Assembly (NCBI RefSeq): GCF_019042245.1
Contig: NZ_JAHQCX010000001.1
Span: forward strand, 372,001 to 436,000
Source: Diplocloster modestus
Lineage (GTDB): Bacteria; Bacillota; Clostridia; Lachnospirales; Lachnospiraceae
DNA: 64,000 nucleotides
Reading direction: 5' to 3'
This document shows, piece by piece, positions 24,718 to 33,913 of this stretch. Within the stretch, counting starts at the first letter, position 1. Each line of letters begins with the position of its first letter. A program made the position numbers and the translations under genes. Below the pieces are notes generated by a model. It was not told the origin of the DNA. It searched no databases and worked only from the letters and a program-made list of their open reading frames with translations.

Positions 24718-26400
24718 ATGGTGGCATTAACAGAAAATCCGTTTTTTCTGGATCAGGATCAGAAACGCTGGGTTATGGATACTCTGGCGGGAATGACGGT
24801 AGAGGAGAAGATCGGGCAGCTCTTCTGCGAGACACTTTGGAACTGTACCTCTGAGGAGAGCGACGTGATCTTCAGCGAGATCAAACCCGGCGGAGTCATG
24901 TTCCGGCCAAACACAGCGGAGGACTTAAACAAGTTCACACAGATTGTTCAGGATCGCTCGGACATCCCGCTTCTGATCGCCGCGAATTTCGAGCGGGGCG
25001 GAAACGGGGGAATCAGCAACGGGACCTATTATGGAACACAGATGCAGGTGGCGGCCACCGACAGCGATGCGTGTGCCGAACAGCTGGGTATCATCGCGGG
25101 CCGGGAGGGAGCGGCACTTGGATTCAACTGGTCCTTCGCGCCGATCGTGGATATTGATGAGAATTATCTGAGTACGGTGACCAACACCCGTACCTACGGT
25201 TCAGATCCGGATAAAATTATCCGTATGGCAAAGGGGTATATAGAGGGTGTCCATCGGTATAATCTGGCCGCCACCATCAAGCATTTTCCGGGCGACGGGA
25301 AAGATTTCCGGGATCAGCATAAGGTAGCCACAGTGAACAGCTGTACGGTTGAAGAGTGGGATAAAACCTTTGGAAAAATATACAGGGAACTCATTGCTTT
25401 CGGCGCAGACGCAGTCATGGCGGCTCATATTATGTGCCCGGCATACAGCAGATTCCTGAATCCAGGTCTTAAAGACCGGGAGATCCTTCCGGCTTCTCTT
25501 TCAAGAGAGCTTCTGCAGGGACTGCTTCGGGACAGGCTGGGCTTTAACGGCCTGATCGTGTCGGATGATACTCATATGACGGGCTTCATGACTTCCATGG
25601 AGCGGGAAAAGGCGGTGCCCTTCTGTATCGCGGCCGGAGTGGATATGTTCCTGTTTACCATCAACCACAGGGAAGATGTGGAGTACATGCGAAAGGGAGT
25701 CAGAGACGGAATCATTACACAGGAACGCCTGGATGAGGCTGTCACCAGAATTCTGGCTCTGAAGGCAAAGCTTCGGCTGCATGAAAAGAACAATAAACGA
25801 AGAGCGGACTTTGGTCAGGAGATCGTCTGCTGTGAAGAGCACAGAACATGGGCCGCAGCATGCGCGGATCAGGCCGTAACCCTGGTAAAGGATGTAAACG
25901 GACTGCTGCCGCTGTCACCAGAAAAATATAAACGGTTGCTGCTGATTCCCCTGGAAGGAGAAAAGGCCGGACGATATGATAACAATCCCCAGTATCAGAA
26001 ATTCCGTGAATCCCTGGAAGCGGAGGGATTCCAGGTGTCCGAAATCGATCTGGAGGAGATGCCGGGAATCGGCAAGACCGGTACCGGTATCCGGCCTTTA
26101 AAGGAAAAATATGACCTGATGCTCTATTTTATAGGCGCTCACACCGGATACCGGATCAACTGGCAGTCCATCGTGTGCGGGGAGATACCCTGCTACACGA
26201 AGGAGATACCGACCATGGCCATTTCCTTTAACAGCCCTTATATGCTGATGGATATTCCCATGGTCAGTACCTACATCAATGCCTACAGTGAATCCGACTA
26301 CACCAGAGAAGCGGTTGTGGAAAAGATCATGGGCAGAAGCCCCTTCCTGGGAGTGAGTCCGGTGGACCCTTTCTGTGGAATGTGGGATCTGCCTCTGTAG
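24718..26400 (+). CDS. GH3 glycosidase, beta-N-acetylhexosaminidase-like
   Basis: A 560-residue cytoplasmic glycoside hydrolase; no signal peptide. The TIM-barrel domain (about 15-340) has IKHFPGDGKDFRDQH, where Lys-His binds substrate and the D-x-H pair matches the Asp-His general acid of NagZ-type GH3 enzymes, and VSDDTHMTG with the nucleophile Asp. A smaller alpha/beta domain follows (about 385-550) and contains no obvious catalytic residue. This supports beta-N-acetylhexosaminidase or phosphorylase activity on imported oligosaccharides rather than beta-glucosidase, though specificity is inferred. AGGAG at 24701-24705 fits ATG 24718 better than ATG 24706, which would leave no spacing. Confidence 0.85.
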   Translation: MVALTENPFFLDQDQKRWVMDTLAGMTVEEKIGQLFCETLWNCTSEESDVIFSEIKPGGVMFRPNTAEDLNKFTQIVQDRSDIPLLIAANFERGGNGGISNGTYYGTQMQVAATDSDACAEQLGIIAGREGAALGFNWSFAPIVDIDENYLSTVTNTRTYGSDPDKIIRMAKGYIEGVHRYNLAATIKHFPGDGKDFRDQHKVATVNSCTVEEWDKTFGKIYRELIAFGADAVMAAHIMCPAYSRFLNPGLKDREILPASLSRELLQGLLRDRLGFNGLIVSDDTHMTGFMTSMEREKAVPFCIAAGVDMFLFTINHREDVEYMRKGVRDGIITQERLDEAVTRILALKAKLRLHEKNNKRRADFGQEIVCCEEHRTWAAACADQAVTLVKDVNGLLPLSPEKYKRLLLIPLEGEKAGRYDNNPQYQKFRESLEAEGFQVSEIDLEEMPGIGKTGTGIRPLKEKYDLMLYFIGAHTGYRINWQSIVCGEIPCYTKEIPTMAISFNSPYMLMDIPMVSTYINAYSESDYTREAVVEKIMGRSPFLGVSPVDPFCGMWDLPL

Positions 26401-26413
26401 GAGAAAGAGCGGT

Positions 26414-27136
26414 GTGATTATGCAGATTATGACAGATGTATATCAGCTAAGCGGGGTACCGCTGGCAACGAATTCCAACAGTTATGTCATTCGGGCAGGA
26501 GGACAGCTGATACTGATCGATGCGGGATTCTCTGACCTTCAGTGGGAGAAAATGGAGCAGATGCTCCGATTCTGGGGACTGGATGGGCTTCCGGTCACCC
26601 ACACCCTGTTTACCCACTGTCATTTTGATCATGCGGGGAACGCCTGGAGGGCCAGAGAACTTGGCTCCCGTATATTGGCCGGACCGGGTGATGCCAAGGC
26701 TATGGAGGAGGGGGACAGGAATTGTATCGGATACCTGTTTGGCAGGGAGTTCAGGCCCTGTAAGGTAGATGAAGTCCTGGAGGACGGGCAGGTGCTTTCC
26801 TTCGGGGATGTAAGGATCAGAGTGCTTCACGTGCCTGGACACAGCCGGGGATCGATGATGTATGAGGCCAGCCTCCACGATAAGAAGATATTATTCCTGG
26901 GAGACTTCCTGGCTGTCGAACCGGCGGCGCCGGAGGACGATATAAAAGTGATGCTGGCCTGGACGGGCGCCCCCGATTTTTCCCGACAGGATTATCTGAA
27001 GTCTCTGGAAAAAGCGTCCGGACTGCATGAGGATATTCTGTGCCCCGGACATTACCATCTGCTGTATGGACCGGATGTCTGCAAGCGGGCGCTGCTCATG
27101 GCGTATGAACTGGGAAAAGAGACTCTGCCCCTATGA
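26414..27136 (+). CDS. Metallo-beta-lactamase-fold hydrolase
   Basis: About 240 residues. THCHFDHAGN is the HxHxDH zinc motif, HVPGHSRGSMMY supplies the next His, FLGDFLAVEP the bridging Asp, and CPGHYHLLYG the last His, so both metal sites look intact. Such enzymes cleave esters, lactones or thioesters in the cytoplasm. Next to a lactonase-type propeller it may open a lactone made from the sugar (inference). AGGAG at about 26399 supports a GTG start at 26414 (VIM...); the ATG at 26420 is the alternative. The next gene overlaps its stop by four bases. Confidence 0.85.
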   Translation: MIMQIMTDVYQLSGVPLATNSNSYVIRAGGQLILIDAGFSDLQWEKMEQMLRFWGLDGLPVTHTLFTHCHFDHAGNAWRARELGSRILAGPGDAKAMEEGDRNCIGYLFGREFRPCKVDEVLEDGQVLSFGDVRIRVLHVPGHSRGSMMYEASLHDKKILFLGDFLAVEPAAPEDDIKVMLAWTGAPDFSRQDYLKSLEKASGLHEDILCPGHYHLLYGPDVCKRALLMAYELGKETLPL

Positions 27137-28296
27137 GCAGCAGAAAGTTTATCTATACAGGAAACTGGGCACAGACATACAATGAACCGGGAGAGGCGGC
27201 TGTCTGTGTCTACGAATATAAGGAGGCCCAGGGGGAATGGGAGCGGATACAGCGAGTCCCCGTGGAATACAGCATCAGCGGACTCTGGGTAGATACAGAG
27301 AAATATATGCTGTATGCCTGCCTGGAAATCTCACGGTTCCATCGGGAAGAACCCGGCGGCCGGGTGCTGTGGTTCAGGATCGATCAGGAGACGGGAACAC
27401 TTATGCCGGCGGGACAGATCAATTCCTTTGGTGCGTTCCCTCTGGATCTGAAGCTGTCAGAACACTATGCACTGGTGCTGAATCATGGTTCCAACCGGAC
27501 TCCCGTGTGTGGTGTGTTCGTTGACCGTGACGGCTCGATCCGGACCGGGGAGGTATTCGATGCGGCCACATTGGTGCTCTTTGAGAGAGACGATAGGGGG
27601 AATCTCACCAGGCCCAGAGATTTCTATCCGTTTACCGGGGCGGGAGAAATCCCGTTTTTCCAGGATACGGTTTCACCCCACTCCCTGTGCTGCGGTATGG
27701 AACGGACGGAATATTTGGTTCCGGAACGGGGAACCGATCAGGTTTCGATATTCCGGATCGATGAGGAAAACTGGAAGATACGCAGACGAGGGGAGATCCG
27801 GATTCCCAAGGGATATGGCCCCAGAAATGCTGTGGCGGTAAACGGGCTGTCCAGCTGTTATGTGATTGGGGAGATCACGCCAAAGGTGCTTGCCTGCACC
27901 GGGGATAGTCCGGTACAGGAATGGCCTACTGTGCCGGAGAAGGAATTGGGACATTATCGGGATCCGGTCACATCTTTTCAATATCCCCATCCGGTAGCTG
28001 TGGCTGTCAGTCCAGATCATCGTTTTCTATACACGCTGACCAGATCCGCAGATGTACTGACCATCTGTTCCCTTGATCCGGAAACCGGTAAGATGGGCAT
28101 ACCCCATTACCACCGGCTGGCAGGTGCCAACCCCAGACAGATGCTGCTGGAGAACAGGGATCTATATATCGTATTCCAGGATACGGAAACCATAGAAAGG
28201 ATCCGGATGAATCCCCGCACGGGAATTCCGGTCCAGGAAAAAACCATAATCAGAGACATTCCACGCCTGGCGGTGATGGATCTGCTTATCATGTAG
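27133..28296 (+). CDS. Lactonase-type beta-propeller protein
   Basis: A 387-residue protein resembling the seven-bladed lactonase family (Pgl/YbhE, 3-carboxymuconate cyclase-like). The start FIYTGNW, repeated blades, SPHSLCC, GYGPRNAVAV and VAVSPDHRFLYTLTRSADVL follow the family pattern. Members hydrolyse 6-phosphogluconolactone or related lactones, but many have unknown substrates. Its TGA/ATG overlap with the metallo-beta-lactamase-fold gene implies coordinated amounts. No signal peptide, so cytoplasmic. Confidence 0.75.
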   Translation: MSSRKFIYTGNWAQTYNEPGEAAVCVYEYKEAQGEWERIQRVPVEYSISGLWVDTEKYMLYACLEISRFHREEPGGRVLWFRIDQETGTLMPAGQINSFGAFPLDLKLSEHYALVLNHGSNRTPVCGVFVDRDGSIRTGEVFDAATLVLFERDDRGNLTRPRDFYPFTGAGEIPFFQDTVSPHSLCCGMERTEYLVPERGTDQVSIFRIDEENWKIRRRGEIRIPKGYGPRNAVAVNGLSSCYVIGEITPKVLACTGDSPVQEWPTVPEKELGHYRDPVTSFQYPHPVAVAVSPDHRFLYTLTRSADVLTICSLDPETGKMGIPHYHRLAGANPRQMLLENRDLYIVFQDTETIERIRMNPRTGIPVQEKTIIRDIPRLAVMDLLIM

Positions 28297-28317
28297 TATG
28301 TGAGGGGGGAGAAGAGA

Positions 28318-29025
28318 ATGGAACCGATGATACCAGACAGCGGCAAAGAAAGCAGTCAGATGATCAGAGCGTTTATTTTCGATCTGGATGGAGTGCTCAC
28401 AGATACGGCGGAATATCATTACCAGGCATGGAAGCAGATCGCCGATGAACACGGACTTTTTTTTGACCGCAGTGCCAATGAGCAGTTAAAAGGCGTCAGC
28501 CGAAGACGTTCCCTGGAAATTATACTGGAGGCCAATCAGGCAGGGCAGCGTTTTAACGAACAGGAGAAAGAACAGATCATCGGTATAAAAAATAAGATAT
28601 ACCAGAATCTCCTAAAAAATATTACGGTCAGGGATATTTTACCCGGTATCGAAGGTTTTCTGAGGGAAGCCAGGACCAGGGGGCTTTTGCTGGCAGTGGC
28701 ATCGGCCAGCCGCAATGCGGATACGGTGTTGACCCGTCTGGGAATCAAACCGGTCTTTGACTACATTGCGGATGCCGGTAAGATCGCTAGAACGAAACCC
28801 GACCCGGAGGTGTTCTTAGACTGCTGCCGGAATCTGGGCGTCCAGCCGCAGTCCTGTATAGGCTTTGAGGATTCGCAGGCAGGAATTGAAGCCATTCGGT
28901 CGGCGCAAATGAGGTCCGTGGGTATCCATGTCAATGTGACATCATTGGCCCCGGATCTTCCATATCAGGGAACGGAGGAACTGGATGTACAGCAGGTACT
29001 GGCTTATTTTGAGGAGTCGGTATAG
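28318..29025 (+). CDS. pgmB: Beta-phosphoglucomutase-like HAD enzyme
   Basis: About 235 residues. FDLDGVLTDT carries the nucleophile and acid/base Asp pair; GVSRRRSLEIIL is the cap loop of beta-phosphoglucomutases; ASASRN, RTKPDPEVFL and FEDSQAGIEAI complete the HAD motifs. It would convert a beta-sugar 1-phosphate to the 6-phosphate, which fits a phosphorylase-type GH3 or another phosphorylase in the same operon (inference). GGGGGGAGA places the start at ATG 28318. Last gene of the operon; a large palindrome begins three bases after its stop. Confidence 0.9.
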   Translation: MEPMIPDSGKESSQMIRAFIFDLDGVLTDTAEYHYQAWKQIADEHGLFFDRSANEQLKGVSRRRSLEIILEANQAGQRFNEQEKEQIIGIKNKIYQNLLKNITVRDILPGIEGFLREARTRGLLLAVASASRNADTVLTRLGIKPVFDYIADAGKIARTKPDPEVFLDCCRNLGVQPQSCIGFEDSQAGIEAIRSAQMRSVGIHVNVTSLAPDLPYQGTEELDVQQVLAYFEESV

Positions 29026-29027
29026 GG

Positions 29028-29425
29028 GAGACTGTCCGAAAACCAGGGCGCAGCCCGCCAGGCGTCCGCTCTGTACGGACGTATCCTATGGGGCGCCCGC
29101 CAGGGAGAGCGGTGTCTGGGGGCCTCTTCCTCACTTAAGGCTGTTACCCGGTTAAATCTAAATGAAATCGGGCCGTCCGGTTGCGGGTACGTGGCTGATT
29201 CACCCCGAATGCCGGATGCATTCGCGGCTCAACAGCCACCGAAAGACTGCACGGAACGCAGTCTTTCGCCCACAACCGGACGGCACGATTTCATTAAGAT
29301 TTCACACGGGCGCCTTATGTGAGGAAGAGGCCCCCAGACACCGCTCTCCCTGGCGGGCGCCCCAAAGGATACGTCCGTACAGAGCGGACGCCTGGCGGGC
29401 TGCACCCTGGTTTTCGGACAGCCTC
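29028..29425. repeat. 398-bp intergenic palindrome with 107-base arms
   Basis: Arms 29028-29134 and 29319-29425 are inverted copies with only about four mismatches. Pairing resumes at 29154-29185 with 29268-29302. The centre carries two hairpins: GTGGCTG...CAGCCAC with GAATGC/GCATTC inside, and GAAAGACTGC-ACGGAAC-GCAGTCTTTC. Several mismatches are A/C on the plus strand, which become G-U pairs if the minus strand is transcribed. The open frames here are mirror images and are not genes. Confidence 0.9.
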
Positions 29426-29611
29426 AGGGGGGATCCACTGTTCCTGGTTGGGACTTAATTTCCTTGCTATCATGCTTGCGATAATAAGTTCAGCTTTTTT
29501 GTCAAAGTGGAGGAGAAAAAAGTGATTTTTAATGGAATAGGATGTTGGAGTTGAGCATGGTTGCTTTATTTTTGCATGGAAATGCGGTATACTGATACTG
29601 TTGGTATTAGA

Positions 29612-29717
29612 GAATTCAGGTGTCATACCTGAATTAAGCCACAGTAAATGCGGCACTGGAGGAACGCGTAAAACGCATACCTTGAATTAAGCCGCAGTAA
29701 ATGCGGCACTGGAGGAA
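29612..29717 (+). promoter_or_regulatory. Tandem leader element, two copies, ahead of the NUDIX gene
   Basis: Copies at 29625-29664 and 29677-29717 share ATACCTGAATTAA (copy 2 has one extra T), a GCCGC-AGTAAAT-GCGGC stem (one mismatch in copy 1) and CACTGGAGGAA. AATTCAGGT (29613-29621) pairs perfectly with ACCTGAATT of copy 1. Compared with the element at 5621, the stem changes from GGCGC/GCGCC to GCCGC/GCGGC on both sides while loop and flanks stay the same. A TATACT at 29588-29593 may be the promoter -10. The preceding 29426-29587 holds nothing I can name. Confidence 0.65.
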
Positions 29718-29720
29718 ACT

Positions 29721-30791
29721 ATGAAAAGTTGTTTGACCACGCTTGGCTACATAGAAAAAGATGACTGTTATCTGATGCTGCACCGGATCGTGAAGAAAAA
29801 TGATGTAAACAAGGATAAATGGATTGGGATCGGAGGTCATTTTGAGCATGGGGAAAGCCCGGAAGAATGTCTGCTGCGTGAGGCAGAGGAAGAAACGGGA
29901 CTGATACTAACATCCTATCAGTTCCGTGGGATCGTGACCTTTATCGCAGATGATTATCCTCCGGAATATATGTGTTTGTTTACCGCAGATGCGTTCGAGG
30001 GGGAAATGATCTCCTGCGATGAGGGGGTTTTGGAATGGGTGCCAAAACGGGATGTGGAGCAGCTGAATCTCTGGGAAGGGGATCATATTTTCCTGAATCT
30101 GATTCGGGAGGGGCATCCGTTCTTTTCATTGAAGCTAAGGTATGAGCGCAATGTGCTGAAAGAAGCCATTCTGGACGGACAGGCCATGGAACTGATCGAT
30201 ATTCGTAATCCGGATGGTACAATTACGGGAAGAGTAAGAGAGCGCACTTTGATCCACCGGGATGGGGATTTGCACGGAACATCCCATGTTTGGATTTACA
30301 GAAAGCATGCAGATCGAAGTCATGCAGGCCAGAATCACGCAGGCAAGAGTCATGCAGAGCTGAGCTTTGACCTGCTGCTGCAGAAACGGGCGCGCGGAAA
30401 AGACGCGTTTCCGGGCTGCTATGACATCTCTTCAGCCGGCCATATTCCGGCGGGAGATGATTATGCCTCGTCAGCAGTGCGGGAACTTGGTGAGGAGCTG
30501 GGGATTTATGCAGATACAATTGATCTGCATTTTCTGGGAATGTATGAGTCCAGGGTCGAGCGGGAATTCTATGGCAGGCCGTTCCGGAATCATGAAATCA
30601 GTGCGGTGTATCTGCTGGAAAAAAGCTTGGAACCGGATCAGCTCTCGCTGCAGGAAGAGGAAGTGGAGCGGGTGGTATGGATGAATATAAAGGATATACG
30701 GCAGGGGATAGAAGAGAAAACATTGGAACACTGTATCTTTACAGACGAGCTGGATATGCTGGAGAAGTATCTGGCCTCTTCAGGCAGCTGA
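29721..30791 (+). CDS. Double NUDIX hydrolase with a His-rich linker
   Basis: A 356-residue fusion. Residues 1-150 form a MutT-like NUDIX domain with the box GGHFEHGESPEECLLREAEEETG (all Glu ligands present), probably cleaning 8-oxo-dGTP or a similar nucleotide. Residues about 160-350 form a second NUDIX domain of the IDI/YfcD type, box GHIPAGDDYASSAVRELGEELG. Between two strands of domain 2 sits HADRSHAGQNHAGKSHAE, coded by repeated CATGCAGG-like units, probably a recent expansion. GGAGGAA of the second leader copy sets the start. Monocistronic by its convergent neighbour and the palindrome upstream. Confidence 0.85.
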   Translation: MKSCLTTLGYIEKDDCYLMLHRIVKKNDVNKDKWIGIGGHFEHGESPEECLLREAEEETGLILTSYQFRGIVTFIADDYPPEYMCLFTADAFEGEMISCDEGVLEWVPKRDVEQLNLWEGDHIFLNLIREGHPFFSLKLRYERNVLKEAILDGQAMELIDIRNPDGTITGRVRERTLIHRDGDLHGTSHVWIYRKHADRSHAGQNHAGKSHAELSFDLLLQKRARGKDAFPGCYDISSAGHIPAGDDYASSAVRELGEELGIYADTIDLHFLGMYESRVEREFYGRPFRNHEISAVYLLEKSLEPDQLSLQEEEVERVVWMNIKDIRQGIEEKTLEHCIFTDELDMLEKYLASSGS

Positions 30792-30838
30792 GCATATAGG
30801 ATAGAGGGTAGCCAAAATGTAAAGCTTAGACCAGTTAT

Positions 30839-31708
30839 CTATTCTACAATATAGCGGTCCAGGATTTCCTGATAGATCCCATTTTCCTTCAGATTCCGGA
30901 GCCCTTGATTAAAGTAATTCAGCAGCTCTTCGTTCTGTCCTTTTTTTACCGCAAACCCATAGGAGTTTCCGGCCTGTTTCTCACCGACCATCTGAATTTT
31001 CATTCCCTGGCTGATGGCGTAACCGATGACCGGATAATCCTCAAAGCAGGCAGCCGAGCTGCCGGCCAGGACATCCTGGTACATACTTGCAGAGTCATCA
31101 AACACAGTTATCGTGAATCCGTAGGTATCCGCGATGGATTCCGCGTAGGCAGCGCCTTCCGTTCCATTTTTTACCGCCACAGTCTGGCCTTGCAGTTTTT
31201 CATAAGAATCCACGGATGAATCCTTAGCTGTGGCCATGACGATACCGGAGTCAAAATACGGATCGGAAAAATCAAATTTAGCCTGTCTGTCCGGTGTGAT
31301 ACTCATACCTGCGATCACACCGTCTGCCTGTCCGGCCTCCAGGGCGGTCACTGCTGCGTCAAACCCCAGGCTCTGCAGTTCAAAGGTAAATCCCTGATCC
31401 TCAGAGATCGCATTAAGAAGCTCTATATCGATACCGGTAAAATTCCCATCCACATCTTCAAATTCAAAAGGGGAGAAGGTAGTGTCAGTGGCAATCCGGA
31501 AAGATTTAGATTTGCTGGGAGATTCACCAGCAGATGCACTGGCAGGTCCACCGGAATCAGCATTTTCCGCGGCATCCGCATTATTTCCGGAAGGAATCTT
31601 TTCTGTGGCAGGGGGAGTCCCCTGATCTGTAATCTGATCTGATGCGCAGGCTGCCAGTGTCAGAGCAGTCAGGCAGGCGGCTGCCAGTAAAATAATTTTT
31701 TTCATCAT
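30839..31708 (-). CDS. Amino-acid-binding lipoprotein (ABC, family 3)
   Basis: A 289-residue family 3 solute-binding protein. Signal peptide and lipobox LAAC at residue 20, a low-complexity linker to about 65, then FRIATDTTFSPFEFEDVDGNFTGIDIELL, the core of polar amino-acid-binding proteins, and GQTVAVKNGTEGAAYA with VLAGSSAACFEDYPVIGYAI. No permease or ATPase adjoins it. It follows trpA, separated by a stem-loop with only about 20 bases before its ribosome site (TATGGAGG), so it probably depends on readthrough or on a promoter inside the end of trpA. A permease-ATPase pair without a binding protein lies at 43410-44787 and could be its partner (inference). Confidence 0.9.
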   Translation of the reverse strand: MMKKIILLAAACLTALTLAACASDQITDQGTPPATEKIPSGNNADAAENADSGGPASASAGESPSKSKSFRIATDTTFSPFEFEDVDGNFTGIDIELLNAISEDQGFTFELQSLGFDAAVTALEAGQADGVIAGMSITPDRQAKFDFSDPYFDSGIVMATAKDSSVDSYEKLQGQTVAVKNGTEGAAYAESIADTYGFTITVFDDSASMYQDVLAGSSAACFEDYPVIGYAISQGMKIQMVGEKQAGNSYGFAVKKGQNEELLNYFNQGLRNLKENGIYQEILDRYIVE

Positions 31709-31729
31709 AAGCTTTTACCTCCATATAAG

Positions 31730-31766
31730 AAAAGAGAACAAGGGCAGGATGCCCATGTTCTCTTTT
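31730..31766 (-). terminator. Stem-loop behind trpA
   Basis: AAAAGAGAACA and TGTTCTCTTTT pair perfectly over 11 bases, with an inner GGGC/GCCC stem in the loop. On the minus strand the stem closes with TTTT then CTTATA. It is a probable, possibly leaky, terminator of the trp operon. Confidence 0.65.
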
Positions 31767-31867
31767 GTGATTGATACTAATAGAAAATACGCAATTTCCA
31801 TCAGTTATATTGTCGTATCGTTCGTTCTTTCATGCGGGTTAAGCTTATCACAGCAGGCAGCTCTGCG

Positions 31868-32659
31868 TCAACTTGTAAAATCATCCAGCCGCATCACAGC
31901 TTCTTTCATAGACCGCACATACGCACGTACGGCCTCAACGCAATCCTTTCCGTATTTAGCCACCAGTTTTACAATCGCACTTCCAACGATGGCCCCATCT
32001 GAAACCTCAGCCATCTTTGCCGCCTGTTCCGGCGTCGATATCCCGAAGCCCACAGCACAGGGAGTATCGGTAACAGACTTCACCAGCCGCACCATAGCGC
32101 CGATATCCGTCCGGATCTCCGAGCGCACACCGGTAACCCCCAGTGAGGACACACAGTAGATAAACCCTTTTGCCTCCTTTGCGATCATGGTGATCCGTTC
32201 ATTGGAAGTAGGAGCGATCAGTGGAACCAGATCCACCCCAAATTCCGCACATAGTGGGGCCACCTCTTCCTTTTCCTCATACGGCAGATCCGGGATAATC
32301 ACCCCGTCGATCCCGGCCTCCCGGCATTGGCTGAAAAACCGCTCTTTTCCATAGGTATAGATGGGGTTCATATAGGTCAAAAACACCAGCGGGATCTGTG
32401 TCCGCCGCCGTACCCTGGCTGCCATCTCAAAGAGCCTGTCCGTAGTACAGCCGGCTGCCAGCGCCCGTGCGTTGGCCTCCTGGATCACGATACCTTCCGC
32501 GGTCGGATCGGAGAAAGGAATTCCGATTTCGATCAAGTCCGCCCCGGCCTGATCCATGGCACAGATCAGCTCTTCCGTGGTTTCCAGATTCGGATCTCCT
32601 CCGGTGATAAATGCGATGAATGCTTTTTTGTTCTGAAATGCCTGTGATATTCTACTCAT
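31868..32659 (-). CDS. trpA: Tryptophan synthase alpha subunit
   Basis: 263 residues. It splits indole-glycerol phosphate to indole, which channels to Trp[19 protein letters not shown] at the start, [21 protein letters not shown] (catalytic Glu), [14 protein letters not shown] (catalytic Asp) and [15 protein letters not shown] are diagnostic. The ATG at 32659 overlaps the trpB stop region by eight bases (TATGAGTAG), making the upstream ATG at 32731 unnecessary. Last enzyme gene of trpEGDCFBA; a stem-loop follows about 100 bases on. Confidence 0.96.
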   Translation of the reverse strand: MSRISQAFQNKKAFIAFITGGDPNLETTEELICAMDQAGADLIEIGIPFSDPTAEGIVIQEANARALAAGCTTDRLFEMAARVRRRTQIPLVFLTYMNPIYTYGKERFFSQCREAGIDGVIIPDLPYEEKEEVAPLCAEFGVDLVPLIAPTSNERITMIAKEAKGFIYCVSSLGVTGVRSEIRTDIGAMVRLVKSVTDTPCAVGFGISTPEQAAKMAEVSDGAIVGSAIVKLVAKYGKDCVEAVRAYVRSMKEAVMRLDDFTS

Positions 32660-33836
32660 AGATCTGCACCCCCCTGTATCTGGCGATTGCCGCGACATCC
32701 TTATCCCCCCGTCCGGACAGATTGACGACAATAATCTGTTCCGGTTTCATGGCCGGTGCCAGTTTTCTGGCATATGCCACCGCATGGGCACTTTCCACCG
32801 CAGGGATGATCCCCTCGGTTCTCGAAAGATATTCGAACGCCTGCACCGCTTCCTCATCAGTGACCGGTACATACTCTGCCCGTCCGGTCTCATGCAGCAT
32901 CGCGTGCTCCGGACCGATGCCGGGATAGTCCAACCCGGCCGAGATGGAATAGACCGGAGCGATCTGTCCATACTCATCCTGACAGAAGATGGATTTCATC
33001 CCATGGAAGATGCCCTTGGTCCCCTTAGCGATGGTGGCGGCGTGCTGGTCTGTATCCACACCCAGACCCGCGGCCTCACAACCGATGAGCCTAACGGATG
33101 TCTCGGGAATGAACTCATAGAATGCGCCCATGGCGTTGCTGCCGCCTCCCACACACGCCAGTACGGCGTCGGGCAGCCGGCCTTCCCGTTCCAGCAGCTG
33201 CTGCCGGATCTCCCTGCCGATGACCGACTGGAAGTCCCGAACGATCATGGGAAAGGGATGAGGCCCCATCACGGAACCTAAGACATAGAGTGTATCATCC
33301 ACCCTTCTGGTCCATTCCCGCATGGTCTCATTGACCGCATCCTTTAACGTCTGTGTGCCGCTGGTTACCGCGTGCACCTTCGCACCGAGAAGTTCCATCC
33401 GGTAGACATTTAACACCTGCCGGTCCGTATCCTCCTTGCCCATGAAGATCTCACAGTCCATGCCCATCAGGGCAGCGGCGGTGGCAGTAGCCACTCCATG
33501 CTGGCCGGCTCCGGTCTCCGCGATCACACGGGTTTTTCCCATTTTTTTAGCCAGAAGCACCTGCCCTAACACATTGTTGATCTTATGAGATCCGGTATGG
33601 TTTAAATCCTCCCGTTTCAGATAGATTCGCGCGCCGCCCAGATCTTTCGTCATCTTTTCAGCATAATACAAAAGTGAGGGCCGGCCGGCATAGTTTTTCA
33701 ACAGGTCATCCAGTTCCTGATTAAATTCCGGATCATTTTTGTAGTGCTCATAAGCCGTTTCCAGTTCAATTACCGCATTCATCAGCGTTTCTGGAATATA
33801 TTGTCCGCCGTAATCACCATATCTTCCCTTTTTCAT
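32652..33836 (-). CDS. trpB: Tryptophan synthase beta subunit
   Basis: 394 residues. A PLP enzyme joining indole and serine. [15 protein letters not shown] contains the Schiff-base Lys, [13 protein letters not shown] the indole channel Glu, and [12 protein letters not shown] the phosphate loop. GRGDKDV ends the fold. Typical length for a TrpB1. It overlaps trpA, which suggests balanced synthesis of the alpha2-beta2 complex. Gap of 77 bases from trpF. Confidence 0.97.
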   Translation of the reverse strand: MKKGRYGDYGGQYIPETLMNAVIELETAYEHYKNDPEFNQELDDLLKNYAGRPSLLYYAEKMTKDLGGARIYLKREDLNHTGSHKINNVLGQVLLAKKMGKTRVIAETGAGQHGVATATAAALMGMDCEIFMGKEDTDRQVLNVYRMELLGAKVHAVTSGTQTLKDAVNETMREWTRRVDDTLYVLGSVMGPHPFPMIVRDFQSVIGREIRQQLLEREGRLPDAVLACVGGGSNAMGAFYEFIPETSVRLIGCEAAGLGVDTDQHAATIAKGTKGIFHGMKSIFCQDEYGQIAPVYSISAGLDYPGIGPEHAMLHETGRAEYVPVTDEEAVQAFEYLSRTEGIIPAVESAHAVAYARKLAPAMKPEQIIVVNLSGRGDKDVAAIARYRGVQIYE

Positions 33837-33913
33837 TTGCTATCTCCATTCTACCGTCAGTGCAGACGGTTTAAAGTCTTTATTCCCTATTTTCATCTCA
33901 CCCGGCATTCTGC

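Noticed and set aside
28931..29525. Mirror-image open frames ending in similar peptides on both strands
   Set aside because: They are the two arms of the 398-bp palindrome read in opposite directions, not genes.
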